A stretch of DNA of 64,000 nucleotides from Sporomusa acidovorans (GTDB lineage Bacteria; Bacillota; Negativicutes; Sporomusales; Sporomusaceae): assembly GCF_900101845.1 (NCBI RefSeq), contig NZ_FNAM01000018.1:1-64000 (forward strand), read 5' to 3'. Under the pieces are notes generated by a model that had not been told where the DNA came from, did no database searches, and saw only the letters and a program-made list of their open reading frames with translations. The translations under genes were made by a program, and so were the position numbers. This document shows, one piece after another, positions 11,139 to 19,974 of the stretch. Within the stretch, counting starts at the first letter, position 1; every line of letters starts with the position of its first letter.

Positions 11139-11735
11139 TTAACAGATTGTTGTCCATAAGATATGTATCCCTAAAATTACTAAAATAATGCCCCCCATCA
11201 ATTCGGCCCGTGCGCCAATATAGCCTCCCAGTTTGCGCCCCAGGCCCAGGCCGAGTACGCCTATGGCAAAAATAACAATACCCAAAATTAAGCTCAACCG
11301 CAATAAATCAACGTCAATCATTCCCAGACTAAACCCGGCTGCCAGAGCATCAACACTAACGCTGGCGGCTAACACTATGAGCGCAGCCCCGCGCAAAGGA
11401 TTACCCGCCGCCATGTCCTGTTGACTCCTCAGATTGTCCTTAATCATATTGGCACCCAGCCCGGCCAGCACCACTGCGCCGATAATTGTTGCCACATTTT
11501 GCACGCTGGTAACCTGCCAGTCAATGTGGTAAGCCCCGACATGCTCAACAATGCTCCCCAACCAGTGGCCAATATGATAGCCGACAAGAATCATCATAAT
11601 ATGAAATATGGCGAATACAACGGCCGACTGAATAATCACCAGGCGCCGCACCTTATTCATACCAATCGGCACAGCGACCGAAAACAGGTCTGTTCCCAGA
11701 GCAGCACTCAGGACAAACAGTTCAAACACGCTCAC
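11139..11735 (-). CDS. mntP: MntP/DUF204 family manganese efflux pump
   Basis: A 198-residue membrane protein with six helices made of two similar halves. ALGTDLFSVAVPIGM and AASVSVDALAAGFSLGM are the paired acidic helix motifs of MntP-type Mn2+ exporters. A GTG start at 11735 is chosen because GGAGGTGG precedes it; the frame is open to 11780. In Bacillus a homologous gene (ywlD) lies in the same ywlC-ywlE block. Confidence 0.85.
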   Translation of the reverse strand: MSVFELFVLSAALGTDLFSVAVPIGMNKVRRLVIIQSAVVFAIFHIMMILVGYHIGHWLGSIVEHVGAYHIDWQVTSVQNVATIIGAVVLAGLGANMIKDNLRSQQDMAAGNPLRGAALIVLAASVSVDALAAGFSLGMIDVDLLRLSLILGIVIFAIGVLGLGLGRKLGGYIGARAELMGGIILVILGIHILWTTIC

Positions 11736-11798
11736 ATTTCCCACCTCCGCTGGTAATGTATATGTACCATTCGGAGGCAATATGAAGCTTTCATACCC

Positions 11799-12845
11799 TT
11801 AGGCGCGGATAATATGATACCCGGCGGCTTTGCGCAGCCGGTTCATAACCGCAAGCCCCAGCCCGTTTTCGGCGATTCCTTCCGCATAAATGATATCTAC
11901 CGGCTTATCATCAAAACTTCTGAGCATTGTATATAGACTGGCAGCGATTGCCGCAGCATCGGCGCGCACTCCATATACAGCCTTGATTGTCCGGGCTGGC
12001 AGAATATCAGCCACTTCCCCGGACACAATAGCCCCCACTCTTTTTCCGGCTGCGAGCGCTTGTTCCACTTCGCGCTTAACCAGCATGGCCGCAGCAGCGG
12101 GTTCGGCTTCCACTAAAATCAGGGGGGCCAGCGGTGCATAATGGGTATATTTCATGCCCGGCGACTTGGGTACAGCCTGTGAGCCGGCCAGCGTCGGGTC
12201 CACTTCAACTTCCCCCAGCACTGCCAGCAGCATTTCATAAGTAATCCCGCCCGGGCGCAGCAGTGTCGGCACAGGCGTTGTACAGTCAACCACTGTCGAT
12301 TCCACGCCGATTTCACAAGGCCCGGCATCGATCACAGCCGCAATTTTCCCGTCAAGATCAGCCAGTACCGCCTGAGCCGTTGTCGGGCTTGGCCTGCCGG
12401 AAGTGTTGGCACTCGGCGCAGCCACCGGTACACCGGCCAGCCGGATCAGTTCCCTGGCCACAACGGAAGACGGCAAGCGGACAGCCACCGTATTGAGACC
12501 ACCGGTCACCGCGTCAGGCACTTTAGGCTGACGTTCGACCACTACCGTAAGCGGTCCGGGCCAGAAACGTTCGGCCAGCGCCCGGGCGTTAGCCGGCACC
12601 GTTGCCGCCAATTCATCCAGCTTGGCAACCGCATCAATATGCAAAATAAGCGGGTTATCGGATGGCCGTCCCTTGGCCTGATAAATTGCCTTTACTGCTT
12701 GCTCATTAAGCCCGTTGGCGCCAAGGCCGTACACCGTTTCGGTGGGAAAAGCCACCAAATCTCCCTGCCGCAGCAAAGCGGCCGTTTCCGTCAATACGCC
12801 TGTATCCGGTTTAACAGGGTCGACCCGATAATATTTTGTTTTCAT
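11799..12845 (-). CDS. ywlC: L-threonylcarbamoyladenylate synthase (Sua5/YwlC type)
   Basis: A 348-residue protein with an N-terminal YrdC domain (AFPTETVYGLGANG, KGRPSDNPLILH, PSANTSGRPSPTTA) and a C-terminal Sua5 domain, joined by the KSPGMKYTHYAP linker. It makes threonylcarbamoyl-AMP for the t6A modification of ANN-decoding tRNAs. Start at ATG 12845 has GGAGATG at good spacing. It follows prmC and prfA, a common translation-gene cluster. Confidence 0.94.
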   Translation of the reverse strand: MKTKYYRVDPVKPDTGVLTETAALLRQGDLVAFPTETVYGLGANGLNEQAVKAIYQAKGRPSDNPLILHIDAVAKLDELAATVPANARALAERFWPGPLTVVVERQPKVPDAVTGGLNTVAVRLPSSVVARELIRLAGVPVAAPSANTSGRPSPTTAQAVLADLDGKIAAVIDAGPCEIGVESTVVDCTTPVPTLLRPGGITYEMLLAVLGEVEVDPTLAGSQAVPKSPGMKYTHYAPLAPLILVEAEPAAAAMLVKREVEQALAAGKRVGAIVSGEVADILPARTIKAVYGVRADAAAIAASLYTMLRSFDDKPVDIIYAEGIAENGLGLAVMNRLRKAAGYHIIRA

Positions 12846-12868
12846 TTTGATCATCTCCAAATGGATAA

Positions 12869-13726
12869 CTATATAGATAGGCGAAAAATCACAACCCGTT
12901 CTATGCCGGCATAGTCTTTGATTATTGTCTCCCTATTCAGCCGACTGTCGTCATCAGCCAGTGCCGCCACCGGCCCGGCTTGGTTAATTCCTACCTCGAC
13001 CGCTATGAAACCACCGGCATTCAGGTAATCTGCCCCTTTATCCACAAGCCGGCGGTAAAAATCAAGGCCGTCACTTCCACCTCGCAGGGCCAGCCGTGGT
13101 TCCTGACGCACCTCAGGGCTTAAGCCGGCAATATCTTTGTCCGGAATATATGGCGGATTGGCTACGAGCGCGTCAAAGGTTTTGCCGGCCAGCGGCACCA
13201 ACATATCGCCCCGCAGCAATGTAAGCCGCTCGGCAACCCCGAGTCTGCCGGCATTTTCCCGGGCAACCGCCAGCGCCTCGGCAGAAATATCAACCGCCGT
13301 ACCCACTGCAGCTGTTATATTGGCCAATAAGCTGACAATAATTGCCCCACTGCCTGTGCCTAAATCAGCAATGGCTGGCGCCGGTATGCCGGATAGGCGC
13401 GCGAGCGCTGCCTCTACCAAAATCTCGGTATCCGGCCGGGGAATCAGCACGGCCGGATTGACAACAAAATCTAATCCCATAAATTCTTTATGGCCGTTAA
13501 TATAGGCTACCGGCATACGCATCACCCGGCGTTTGACAGCCTGGCGGTAGGCGGCCAGTTCTTCGGCAGTCAGCGGCTGATCAAAATTCGTATACAAATG
13601 CAGCCTGTCTTTGGCCATGATATGGGAAAGCAGTACTTCGGCATCCAAGCGGGGATTTGCAATCCCTTTGGAGGCGAAGTACTGCCTGGTCCAATTTAAA
13701 ATTGAGGAAATGGTCCATTGTTCCAT
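12869..13726 (-). CDS. prmC: Peptide chain release factor N5-glutamine methyltransferase
   Basis: A 285-residue SAM-dependent methyltransferase that methylates the Gln of the GGQ motif in release factors. The catalytic NPPYIP motif, the SAM loop IADLGTGSGAIIVSLL and the YINGHKEFMGLDF / VLIPRPDTE segment are present. Its first base is the last base of prfA's stop region, so the enzyme is coupled to its substrate gene. Confidence 0.95.
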   Translation of the reverse strand: MEQWTISSILNWTRQYFASKGIANPRLDAEVLLSHIMAKDRLHLYTNFDQPLTAEELAAYRQAVKRRVMRMPVAYINGHKEFMGLDFVVNPAVLIPRPDTEILVEAALARLSGIPAPAIADLGTGSGAIIVSLLANITAAVGTAVDISAEALAVARENAGRLGVAERLTLLRGDMLVPLAGKTFDALVANPPYIPDKDIAGLSPEVRQEPRLALRGGSDGLDFYRRLVDKGADYLNAGGFIAVEVGINQAGPVAALADDDSRLNRETIIKDYAGIERVVIFRLSI

Positions 13727-14793
13727 TATTCTACATCCCGCAATTTCTCACTCTGCCCGGCGGTTACCAATGCAGATATCAATTCATCCAAGTCGCCATC
13801 CAGGACAAAATCCAGTTTATGCAGGGTCAAACCGATACGGTGGTCGGTTACACGGCCTTGCGGGAAGTTATAGGTTCGAATCCGCTCACTGCGATCCCCT
13901 GTACCCACCTGGCTTTTCCGATTTTCCGCCACCTCGGCGGCCTGCTCGGCCTGCGCCAGTTCCAGGAGTCTCGCCCGCAGCACCCGCATGGCCCGATCTT
14001 TGTTTTTAAGCTGAGATTTTTCATCCTGGCACTGTACTACCACACCTGTCGGTAAATGAGTAATGCGCACAGCCGATTCCGTCTTATTTACGTGCTGGCC
14101 GCCGGCGCCACTGGCACAATAGGTATCAATCCGCAGATCATTCGGGTTGATGTCAATATCCACATCTTCGGCCTCGGGCAAAACGGCGACTGTCACCGTA
14201 GATGTGTGAATCCGGCCGCTTGACTCGGTTGTCGGAACACGCTGCACACGGTGCACACCGCTCTCATACTTGAGTTTGGAATACGCTCCCTCACCTTGAA
14301 TTGAAAAAATCACTTCCTTGAAGCCCCCCAGTTCGGGTGCATTGGCATCCAGCATTTCTACCCGCCAACCTTGTTTTTCCGCGTAACGGGTATACATGCG
14401 GAATAAATCACCCGCAAACAGCGCGGCTTCGTCGCCGCCGGCGCCGCCCCGGATTTCCACGATCACGTTTTTATCATCATTAGGGTCTTTGGGTAGTAGC
14501 GAAATCCGCAATTCTTCCTCTAATGTCCCTATTTTGCTCTGAGCCTCGTTATATTCGGCTTCCACCATCTCGCGAAACTCATCGTCCAGTTTATCTTGAA
14601 GCATTTCGCGGGCATCGCCAATGGTCTTCAGCATTTTCTTGTATTCCCGAAACTTCTCGACAACCAAAGCCATTTTACTATGAGCCTTAGTAAGCCTCTG
14701 CCACTCGACCATATCGGCCATAACTGCGGGATCGCTGATCTGGCCTTCCAGTTCAAGAAATTTATCCTCCAGTGCCTGCAGTTTATCCAGCAT
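13726..14793 (-). CDS. prfA: Peptide chain release factor 1
   Basis: A 355-residue release factor with the catalytic [16 protein letters not shown] loop. RF1 reads UAA and UAG, so it directly competes with the tRNA-Pyl encoded in this window at UAG codons; RF1 is intact. It overlaps the DUF1385 gene by 11 bases upstream and prmC by one base downstream. Confidence 0.97.
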   Translation of the reverse strand: MLDKLQALEDKFLELEGQISDPAVMADMVEWQRLTKAHSKMALVVEKFREYKKMLKTIGDAREMLQDKLDDEFREMVEAEYNEAQSKIGTLEEELRISLLPKDPNDDKNVIVEIRGGAGGDEAALFAGDLFRMYTRYAEKQGWRVEMLDANAPELGGFKEVIFSIQGEGAYSKLKYESGVHRVQRVPTTESSGRIHTSTVTVAVLPEAEDVDIDINPNDLRIDTYCASGAGGQHVNKTESAVRITHLPTGVVVQCQDEKSQLKNKDRAMRVLRARLLELAQAEQAAEVAENRKSQVGTGDRSERIRTYNFPQGRVTDHRIGLTLHKLDFVLDGDLDELISALVTAGQSEKLRDVE

Positions 14794-15673
14794 TCGTATT
14801 CACCTCTGTTTTTTGGTCAGGACGCACAGCGTTTAGAGCTGCGACAGCTACTTCAATTTGATCATCACTGGGTTCACGGGTAGTCAGTTTCTGCAGCCAT
14901 AGTCCCGGCGTAATGGCATAAGCGACCCAACGGGCTTCACTCCGCCCGGCAAACCGGATAATCTCGTAAGCAATACCGGCTACCACCGGCAACAAAATAA
15001 CCCGGGACACTATTCTAAGCCAAAGGTCCGGCCAACCTAAAAAGGCAAACATAACAATACTCACTACCATGACAATCAGCAAAAAATTTGTACCGCAACG
15101 GGGATGCAGGCGACTGTGTTTCCGAATATTGTCAATTGTCAGTTCTTCGCCCGCTTCATAGGCATGAATGGTCTTATGCTCAGCCCCATGGTACTGAAAA
15201 ACCCGCTGGATGTCTTTCATCATGGATATGCCGATAATGTAGAGAAAAAAGATGGCCAGCCGCAATATTCCCTCAAAGGTATTTAGCAGCCGGGAATCGG
15301 TAACTGCACTATGAATATATTTAGCGGCATAGGTCGGGATTATGACAAACAGCAAAATCGCCAAACCCAACGAAACAACCATAGTCATCACAATTTCTTT
15401 CGAGGATAAGGTTTCTTCCTCCTCACCAGCCGCCTGCGCCGAAAATGATAAGGATTTAAGACCATACACCAGCGATTCCACTAGAACTACCACCCCGCGA
15501 ATCATCGGTTTTTTTAGCACCGGGTAACGGTCGGTAATGGAGGTCAGCCGCTCCTTCTGGATCGTAATGTTGCCGGACGGTTCGCGAACGGCAGTGGCAA
15601 TAAATTCCGGGCCACGCATCATAACGCCTTCAATAACAGCCTGCCCACCTACAAAAGGTTTTTTTTCATCCAC
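14783..15673 (-). CDS. DUF1385 (YqhQ-like) membrane protein
   Basis: A 296-residue conserved membrane protein of unknown function with about four membrane helices. [22 protein letters not shown] at the N-terminus and [19 protein letters not shown] in the middle are family hallmarks; many conserved His and Glu residues suggest metal binding. It sits between rpmE and prfA, where the family is commonly found in Firmicutes. Confidence 0.88.
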   Translation of the reverse strand: MDEKKPFVGGQAVIEGVMMRGPEFIATAVREPSGNITIQKERLTSITDRYPVLKKPMIRGVVVLVESLVYGLKSLSFSAQAAGEEEETLSSKEIVMTMVVSLGLAILLFVIIPTYAAKYIHSAVTDSRLLNTFEGILRLAIFFLYIIGISMMKDIQRVFQYHGAEHKTIHAYEAGEELTIDNIRKHSRLHPRCGTNFLLIVMVVSIVMFAFLGWPDLWLRIVSRVILLPVVAGIAYEIIRFAGRSEARWVAYAITPGLWLQKLTTREPSDDQIEVAVAALNAVRPDQKTEVNTNAG

Positions 15674-15725
15674 GCTTACCGCCCTCCTTTATAAAAAAAT
15701 TAGTATTTGTTTATTAACATACAAG

Positions 15726-15754
15726 TACAGCAGAGCATTCCTGCTCTGCTGCCC
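15726..15754 (-). terminator. Hairpin between rpmE and the DUF1385 gene
   Basis: Inverted repeat CAGCAGAGCA / TGCTCTGCTG with a four-base loop. The T tract on the minus strand is weak, so it may only reduce read-through from rpmE. Confidence 0.45.
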
Positions 15755-15787
15755 AGATGTTGTTCAATTAGCCAAGCGGCAATTTAA

Positions 15788-15997
15788 TTATTCTTGGGTA
15801 TTATTGGCATAGCGTTTGTTAAATCTTTCTACACGGCCGCCCGCTGCCACTTGACGCTGCTGACCGGTATAGAACGGGTGGCATTTGGAGCAAACGTCAA
15901 CGCGAAGTTCCTTTTTAACCGAACCAGTAACAAATGTATTGCCACAGCCGCAAATAACTTTGGCTTCACCGTATTGGGGATGAATTTTCTCTTGCAT
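15788..15997 (-). CDS. rpmE: 50S ribosomal protein L31
   Basis: A 69-residue L31 starting [20 protein letters not shown]. It is the zinc-binding form: Cys residues in CGCGN and [11 protein letters not shown] provide the ligands. Start at ATG 15997 has GAGG 8 bases upstream. Confidence 0.95.
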   Translation of the reverse strand: MQEKIHPQYGEAKVICGCGNTFVTGSVKKELRVDVCSKCHPFYTGQQRQVAAGGRVERFNKRYANNTQE

Positions 15998-16118
15998 ATC
16001 TTGCACCTCACTTTATAAAGCCACTTAAATTAAATTTATGCGTAGTAATTATAGCACATTCACCTATACTGCGCAAGTTATCTTACGATATCTTAACCAA
16101 TATCCCTGCCTATGCCCG

Positions 16119-16937
16119 CTACCGATATAATTCCGGTTTACGGTGCCGCAAAAGCGGCAATTCGTCCCGCACTCTTTCCAATGTTCTAAAATCAATTTTA
16201 CTGGTAATGACAGTTTCCTCTTCGTTAGCAATGGCGAGCACTCTGGCCCAGGGGTCAACAACAAGAGAGTGCCCGTACGCTTTATATTCAGCAGCGGCAT
16301 TGAGCGCCGGCGCCGCGCCGATTATATATACCTGATTATCAACAGCCCGGGCCCGCATCAGCAGTTCCCAATGGGCCGGGCCGGTTACCGGTCCAAAAGC
16401 TCCCGGATAAACAAGAATTTCAGCGCCCTTAAGTGCCATGGTCCTGGCCAACTCGGGAAAGCGCACGTCATAACAAATTCCCACACCGATATTGCCCAGA
16501 GAGGTTTCTACCAGGGTCACACTATTGCCGCCCGCCAGTGTTCTTGATTCCTGAAATATGGTCCCGCTCTTAATAGCCACATCAAATAAATGCACTTTGC
16601 GATGGCGCCCCAGCAATTCCCCCCACTCATTAAAAATAAAGCTGGTATTATAAATATTACCGCTTTCGCCACGTTCAGGAATTGACCCGCCAATTAAAAT
16701 GACCTTATGCTTTTCGGCACATTCAGCCAACATGGCAATCGTCGGCCCATCCGGATAGGTTTCTGCATATTGGGGAAATAGCTCCGACTGATAGGGACAA
16801 TTAAACATTTCCGGCAAGACCACCAGGCGGCTACCTCGCTTTGCCGCTTCGGCAATCATCTGCTGCGCCTTAAGAATATTGGCATTCTTATCGGCAACAA
16901 CCCCTAACTGGCATATGCCCACAGTGAAACCCGACAC
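16119..16937 (-). CDS. Carbon-nitrogen hydrolase (nitrilase / omega-amidase family)
   Basis: A 272-residue nitrilase-superfamily enzyme. The catalytic triad is visible: Glu in VVLPEMFNCPYQ, Lys in GRHRKVHLFDV and Cys in GVGICYDVRFPE. The sequence resembles omega-amidases (Nit2/YafV type), which hydrolyse 2-oxoglutaramate or similar amides, but substrate cannot be fixed from motifs. Single gene, facing the HD-GYP gene divergently. Confidence 0.88.
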   Translation of the reverse strand: MSGFTVGICQLGVVADKNANILKAQQMIAEAAKRGSRLVVLPEMFNCPYQSELFPQYAETYPDGPTIAMLAECAEKHKVILIGGSIPERGESGNIYNTSFIFNEWGELLGRHRKVHLFDVAIKSGTIFQESRTLAGGNSVTLVETSLGNIGVGICYDVRFPELARTMALKGAEILVYPGAFGPVTGPAHWELLMRARAVDNQVYIIGAAPALNAAAEYKAYGHSLVVDPWARVLAIANEEETVITSKIDFRTLERVRDELPLLRHRKPELYR

Positions 16938-17058
16938 ATTTACCCCTCCAATCGTTATTTACCATAAATCATATTTTACAAAAACAAAAAAAGTGAAGGA
17001 TTTTCCAATCCCTCCTGTCGAATAATAGTAGTAGATTATCAGGAGGATATATTCGCCC

Positions 17059-18243
17059 ATGCAAAAAATTGCTATACCAAATCTTCAGCCCAACATGGTG
17101 GTCGCCCGTAATATATTTAGCCCTGACGGCGTATTACTGTTAAGTGCCGATACGGTGCTAAACCCTTCGCAAATTGACCGTTTGCAACAATTCGGTTTAA
17201 CAAGTATCTATATAAAAAATCCCTTTACCGACAATTTAAATGATAGTGACCTTTTCGATACGATTCCGGAGGTTGTCCGTGAAGAAACACGGGTTCAGGC
17301 CATCCAGATCGTAAATACGTCCTTTCAAAACCTGGCCATCACGCAAGAGCTAAATACACAGCCATTTCAGGAAATCTCCGATTTTCTGCTGGAAGAAGTG
17401 ATTAAAAATCGTGGCGCCATGATTCATCTTACTGATATCCGCGCTCGCGACGGCTATACGTTTGGTCATTCTGTCAATGTCTGTGTACTGGCCACCCTTA
17501 CCGGTCTGCAGATGGGTTACGATCTGGGTAAGCTTAAGGAATTGGCTCTAGGCGCCTTACTGCACGACACCGGAAAAATGCTTGTTCCCAAGGAACTGTT
17601 AATCAAACCCGGCCCGCTTACATGCGCCGAACGCAAGCTCATGGAACGACATCCTGACCTTGGTTTTAACGTTCTCCGCACCCAAAGAGATATTCCCTTG
17701 GTCTCTGCCCACATTGCCTATCAACACCATGAAAAATTTGACGGTACAGGCTATACCCGCAGCCTTTGCGGAACAGAAATTCATGAATATGCCCGTATTG
17801 TAGCCATCGCCGACGTATATGATGCCCTTACCTCGGACCGTCCTTACAAAGAGGGAACTTTGCCGCACGAAGCTTATGAAATTATGATGTCACTGGCTAG
17901 TACGCACTTTGACCCCGCCATCTTGCGGATTTTTCTCAATCAAATTGCCGTTTATCCGCTGGACAGCATCGTTCAGCTTAACACCGGTGATATCGCGGTA
18001 GTAATAGGGGTAACCCCCGGATTGCAAACCAGGCCGACTTTAAAAATCCTGGTAAACGCTGACGGCTGCCGCCTGGCAGATGGTCCCGAAATTGATTTGA
18101 CCAAAAATCTGACAACATTTATTCATAAGGTATTCACCTCCACCGAACTATTGCACCTTGATGCCAGGACAAGCTCCAAGCATTGTCGCCGGCAACAACC
18201 TACCGACATGTATCTGAAAAAGAACTTCCAACCAAATTCCTAA
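17059..18243 (+). CDS. HD-GYP domain protein (cyclic-di-GMP phosphodiesterase-like)
   Basis: A 394-residue protein with an N-terminal ~110-residue domain of the kind often found before HD-GYP, then an HD-GYP domain at about 125-300. The HD motif GALLHDTGKM, HPDLGF and the HHEKFDGTGY (GYP-equivalent) motif are intact, followed by VDVYDALTSDRPY. It likely degrades cyclic di-GMP or a similar dinucleotide. AGGAGG lies just upstream of the ATG. Confidence 0.9.
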   Translation: MQKIAIPNLQPNMVVARNIFSPDGVLLLSADTVLNPSQIDRLQQFGLTSIYIKNPFTDNLNDSDLFDTIPEVVREETRVQAIQIVNTSFQNLAITQELNTQPFQEISDFLLEEVIKNRGAMIHLTDIRARDGYTFGHSVNVCVLATLTGLQMGYDLGKLKELALGALLHDTGKMLVPKELLIKPGPLTCAERKLMERHPDLGFNVLRTQRDIPLVSAHIAYQHHEKFDGTGYTRSLCGTEIHEYARIVAIADVYDALTSDRPYKEGTLPHEAYEIMMSLASTHFDPAILRIFLNQIAVYPLDSIVQLNTGDIAVVIGVTPGLQTRPTLKILVNADGCRLADGPEIDLTKNLTTFIHKVFTSTELLHLDARTSSKHCRRQQPTDMYLKKNFQPNS

Positions 18244-18281
18244 CGGAAAATAGCTGCTAGTCTTTGGAAGCTATTTTCATT
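18244..18281 (+). terminator. Terminator after HD-GYP gene
   Basis: Inverted repeat GAAAATAGCT / AGCTATTTTC directly follows the stop codon; a short T-rich stretch follows. Confidence 0.6.
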
Positions 18282-18346
18282 ATATAACAATTCCTCAAAA
18301 GCCGAAAATGCTTGTAAAAAAATAGCCGTATTACGCCAATTTATAC

Positions 18347-18377
18347 GAATAAACCAGGGAGCTTCCCTGGTTTATTC
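18347..18377 (-). terminator. Terminator of the ECF sigma operon
   Basis: Perfect 14-base arms (GAATAAACCAGGGA and its complement) with a 3-base loop at the end of the anti-sigma-like gene. Confidence 0.7.
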
Positions 18378-19294
18378 TATTTACTTGACAGGCTTACTTT
18401 CGTCAGTGTTTTCGCAAGATTGCGTAGTTCCTCCTCGCTGACAGCACCTTCCAATGTCACTTCCGCATCATCGACGGTAACCGTAATTTTGTTGCGGTTT
18501 GGCGGTTTGATCCCCGCAGATTCTTTAGCCAGGGGAGCAGCCATCTTGACCTGCGCGTGTGGAAGCTCAGAGGACGAACGAAGAGCTTTTGCCTGCCTTG
18601 GCACCTGGGTAATAATGATTTCATCAGGAGCAGCCTGATGGTATACTTGTCTGATGGTTTTTGTTACTGCATCAATTGTAACCGTATCGGCTTTACGGTC
18701 CGCCAAAGCCAGCATCGTCTCACCGGCTTCTGTGACTGGCGGGGATGGAGGCGGATTCAGGGCTACGATCGGCTGCTGAATAGCTTCAGCTTGCTGTGTG
18801 TCAGCCGGTTGGGGGACAAATTTCGTATCAGGGCCAGCCGGCACTTGTGGTTCAGTGTCAGTATGCGTAGTTGTCAAATCAGGCGGTGGCTGAACTGTAG
18901 CGGGCGGCGGCGGTGCTTCCGCAGCAGTCTGCGGTGGCGGCAGGGTATTGGCCTGTTCCTGTTCTTGAACAGCCGGCAACATGGCATGTAAAAGAATGAC
19001 CAATATAACCGCCGCAACTGCACTGGAGAGGCTTCCCAAGGCCCAGGCCAGTCTTTTTTTGTTTTTTTCTTTGGTTATTGTGCCGGCGGCTTCAGCCACA
19101 ATATAGCTAAGTACAGCCGGCGGCGGCGCGGCCGAAGGCTCGGCAGCCGCTTTCAGCAGCTTTGCCGTATCAATAAGTTCCATAATTTCGCGTTCCTGGC
19201 CATCATCAGCCGGCAGTCCCTGATTAAGTCTGTCAATCGCCGCCGACAAGTCCTCTGCCTGTTTTCTTTCGGTATCAACCTGATCGCTCATCAT
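18377..19294 (-). CDS. Putative anti-sigma factor, single-pass membrane protein
   Basis: A 305-residue protein with an acidic N-terminal region (~90 residues), one membrane helix (about 95-115, SSAVAAVILVILLHAML), a Pro/Gln-rich linker and a C-terminal domain. The gene overlaps the ECF sigma gene by 4 bases, the usual layout for an anti-sigma factor. No zinc anti-sigma HxxxCxxC motif is visible, so the inhibitory mode is unknown. The C-terminal domain is likely outside the cytoplasm and could be the sensor. Confidence 0.65.
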   Translation of the reverse strand: MMSDQVDTERKQAEDLSAAIDRLNQGLPADDGQEREIMELIDTAKLLKAAAEPSAAPPPAVLSYIVAEAAGTITKEKNKKRLAWALGSLSSAVAAVILVILLHAMLPAVQEQEQANTLPPPQTAAEAPPPPATVQPPPDLTTTHTDTEPQVPAGPDTKFVPQPADTQQAEAIQQPIVALNPPPSPPVTEAGETMLALADRKADTVTIDAVTKTIRQVYHQAAPDEIIITQVPRQAKALRSSSELPHAQVKMAAPLAKESAGIKPPNRNKITVTVDDAEVTLEGAVSEEELRNLAKTLTKVSLSSK

Positions 19295-19863
19295 TCTCCC
19301 CCCCTTTCTGTTAGACCATGTTGATCACATAATGCTTTAAGCCTTTTAAGTGCCCGCTGCTGCAGCATTTTCACGGCCGCACCGCTTTTACCCAATATCC
19401 GTGCCACGTCAGCAACTGCGACTCCCTGCAAAATTCTAAGTTCAATCACGCGCCGTTGTTCCTCTGGCAAAAGCCCCAGCAATCTATTTACTTCTCCGCG
19501 GCGTTCGCTGTCTAAGACAGCCTCATCAGGCTGAGTCCCGGTAGCAATAAGCGGCAAATTATATTCGGCAATATCAACCATTTGGGGATTCCGGCCACGT
19601 TTACGGTAATAATCAGTAATAAGGTTAAGAGCAATACGTGACAGATAGGTTTTAAATGCAGCACTAGTTTCTTGGTAGCGGGGCAATGCTCCCAGCGCTC
19701 TTACAAAGGTGTCCTGCGCGATTTCCTGAGCATCTTCCGGGCTGCCGGTTTTGGACAGCGCCAGGCGGTAAATAGATGGCCAATAGACAACAACCAGTTC
19801 GTTAAGAGCTGCCCGATCACCGCTTTGTGCTCTGGCGATCATAAGATTTTCATCAATTGGCAA
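19291..19863 (-). CDS. ECF-type RNA polymerase sigma factor
   Basis: A 190-residue sigma-70 family factor of ECF type: region 2 (LYRLALSKTGSPEDAQEIAQDTFVRA near residues 33-58) and region 4 (LPEEQRRVIELRILQGVAVADVARILGKSGAAVKMLQQRALKRL near 130-175). Paired with the overlapping anti-sigma-like gene. Target promoters were not found in this window. Confidence 0.92.
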   Translation of the reverse strand: MPIDENLMIARAQSGDRAALNELVVVYWPSIYRLALSKTGSPEDAQEIAQDTFVRALGALPRYQETSAAFKTYLSRIALNLITDYYRKRGRNPQMVDIAEYNLPLIATGTQPDEAVLDSERRGEVNRLLGLLPEEQRRVIELRILQGVAVADVARILGKSGAAVKMLQQRALKRLKALCDQHGLTERGGE

Positions 19864-19974
19864 TCCATGTCACCACGCCTTACCTCCATGTAAAATTAAA
19901 CGTAATATAGTGCAAATAAGTAACAGGCAGATTATCCCTATGCGTATTTTTCCATAAATTTCGTTCCATATAAC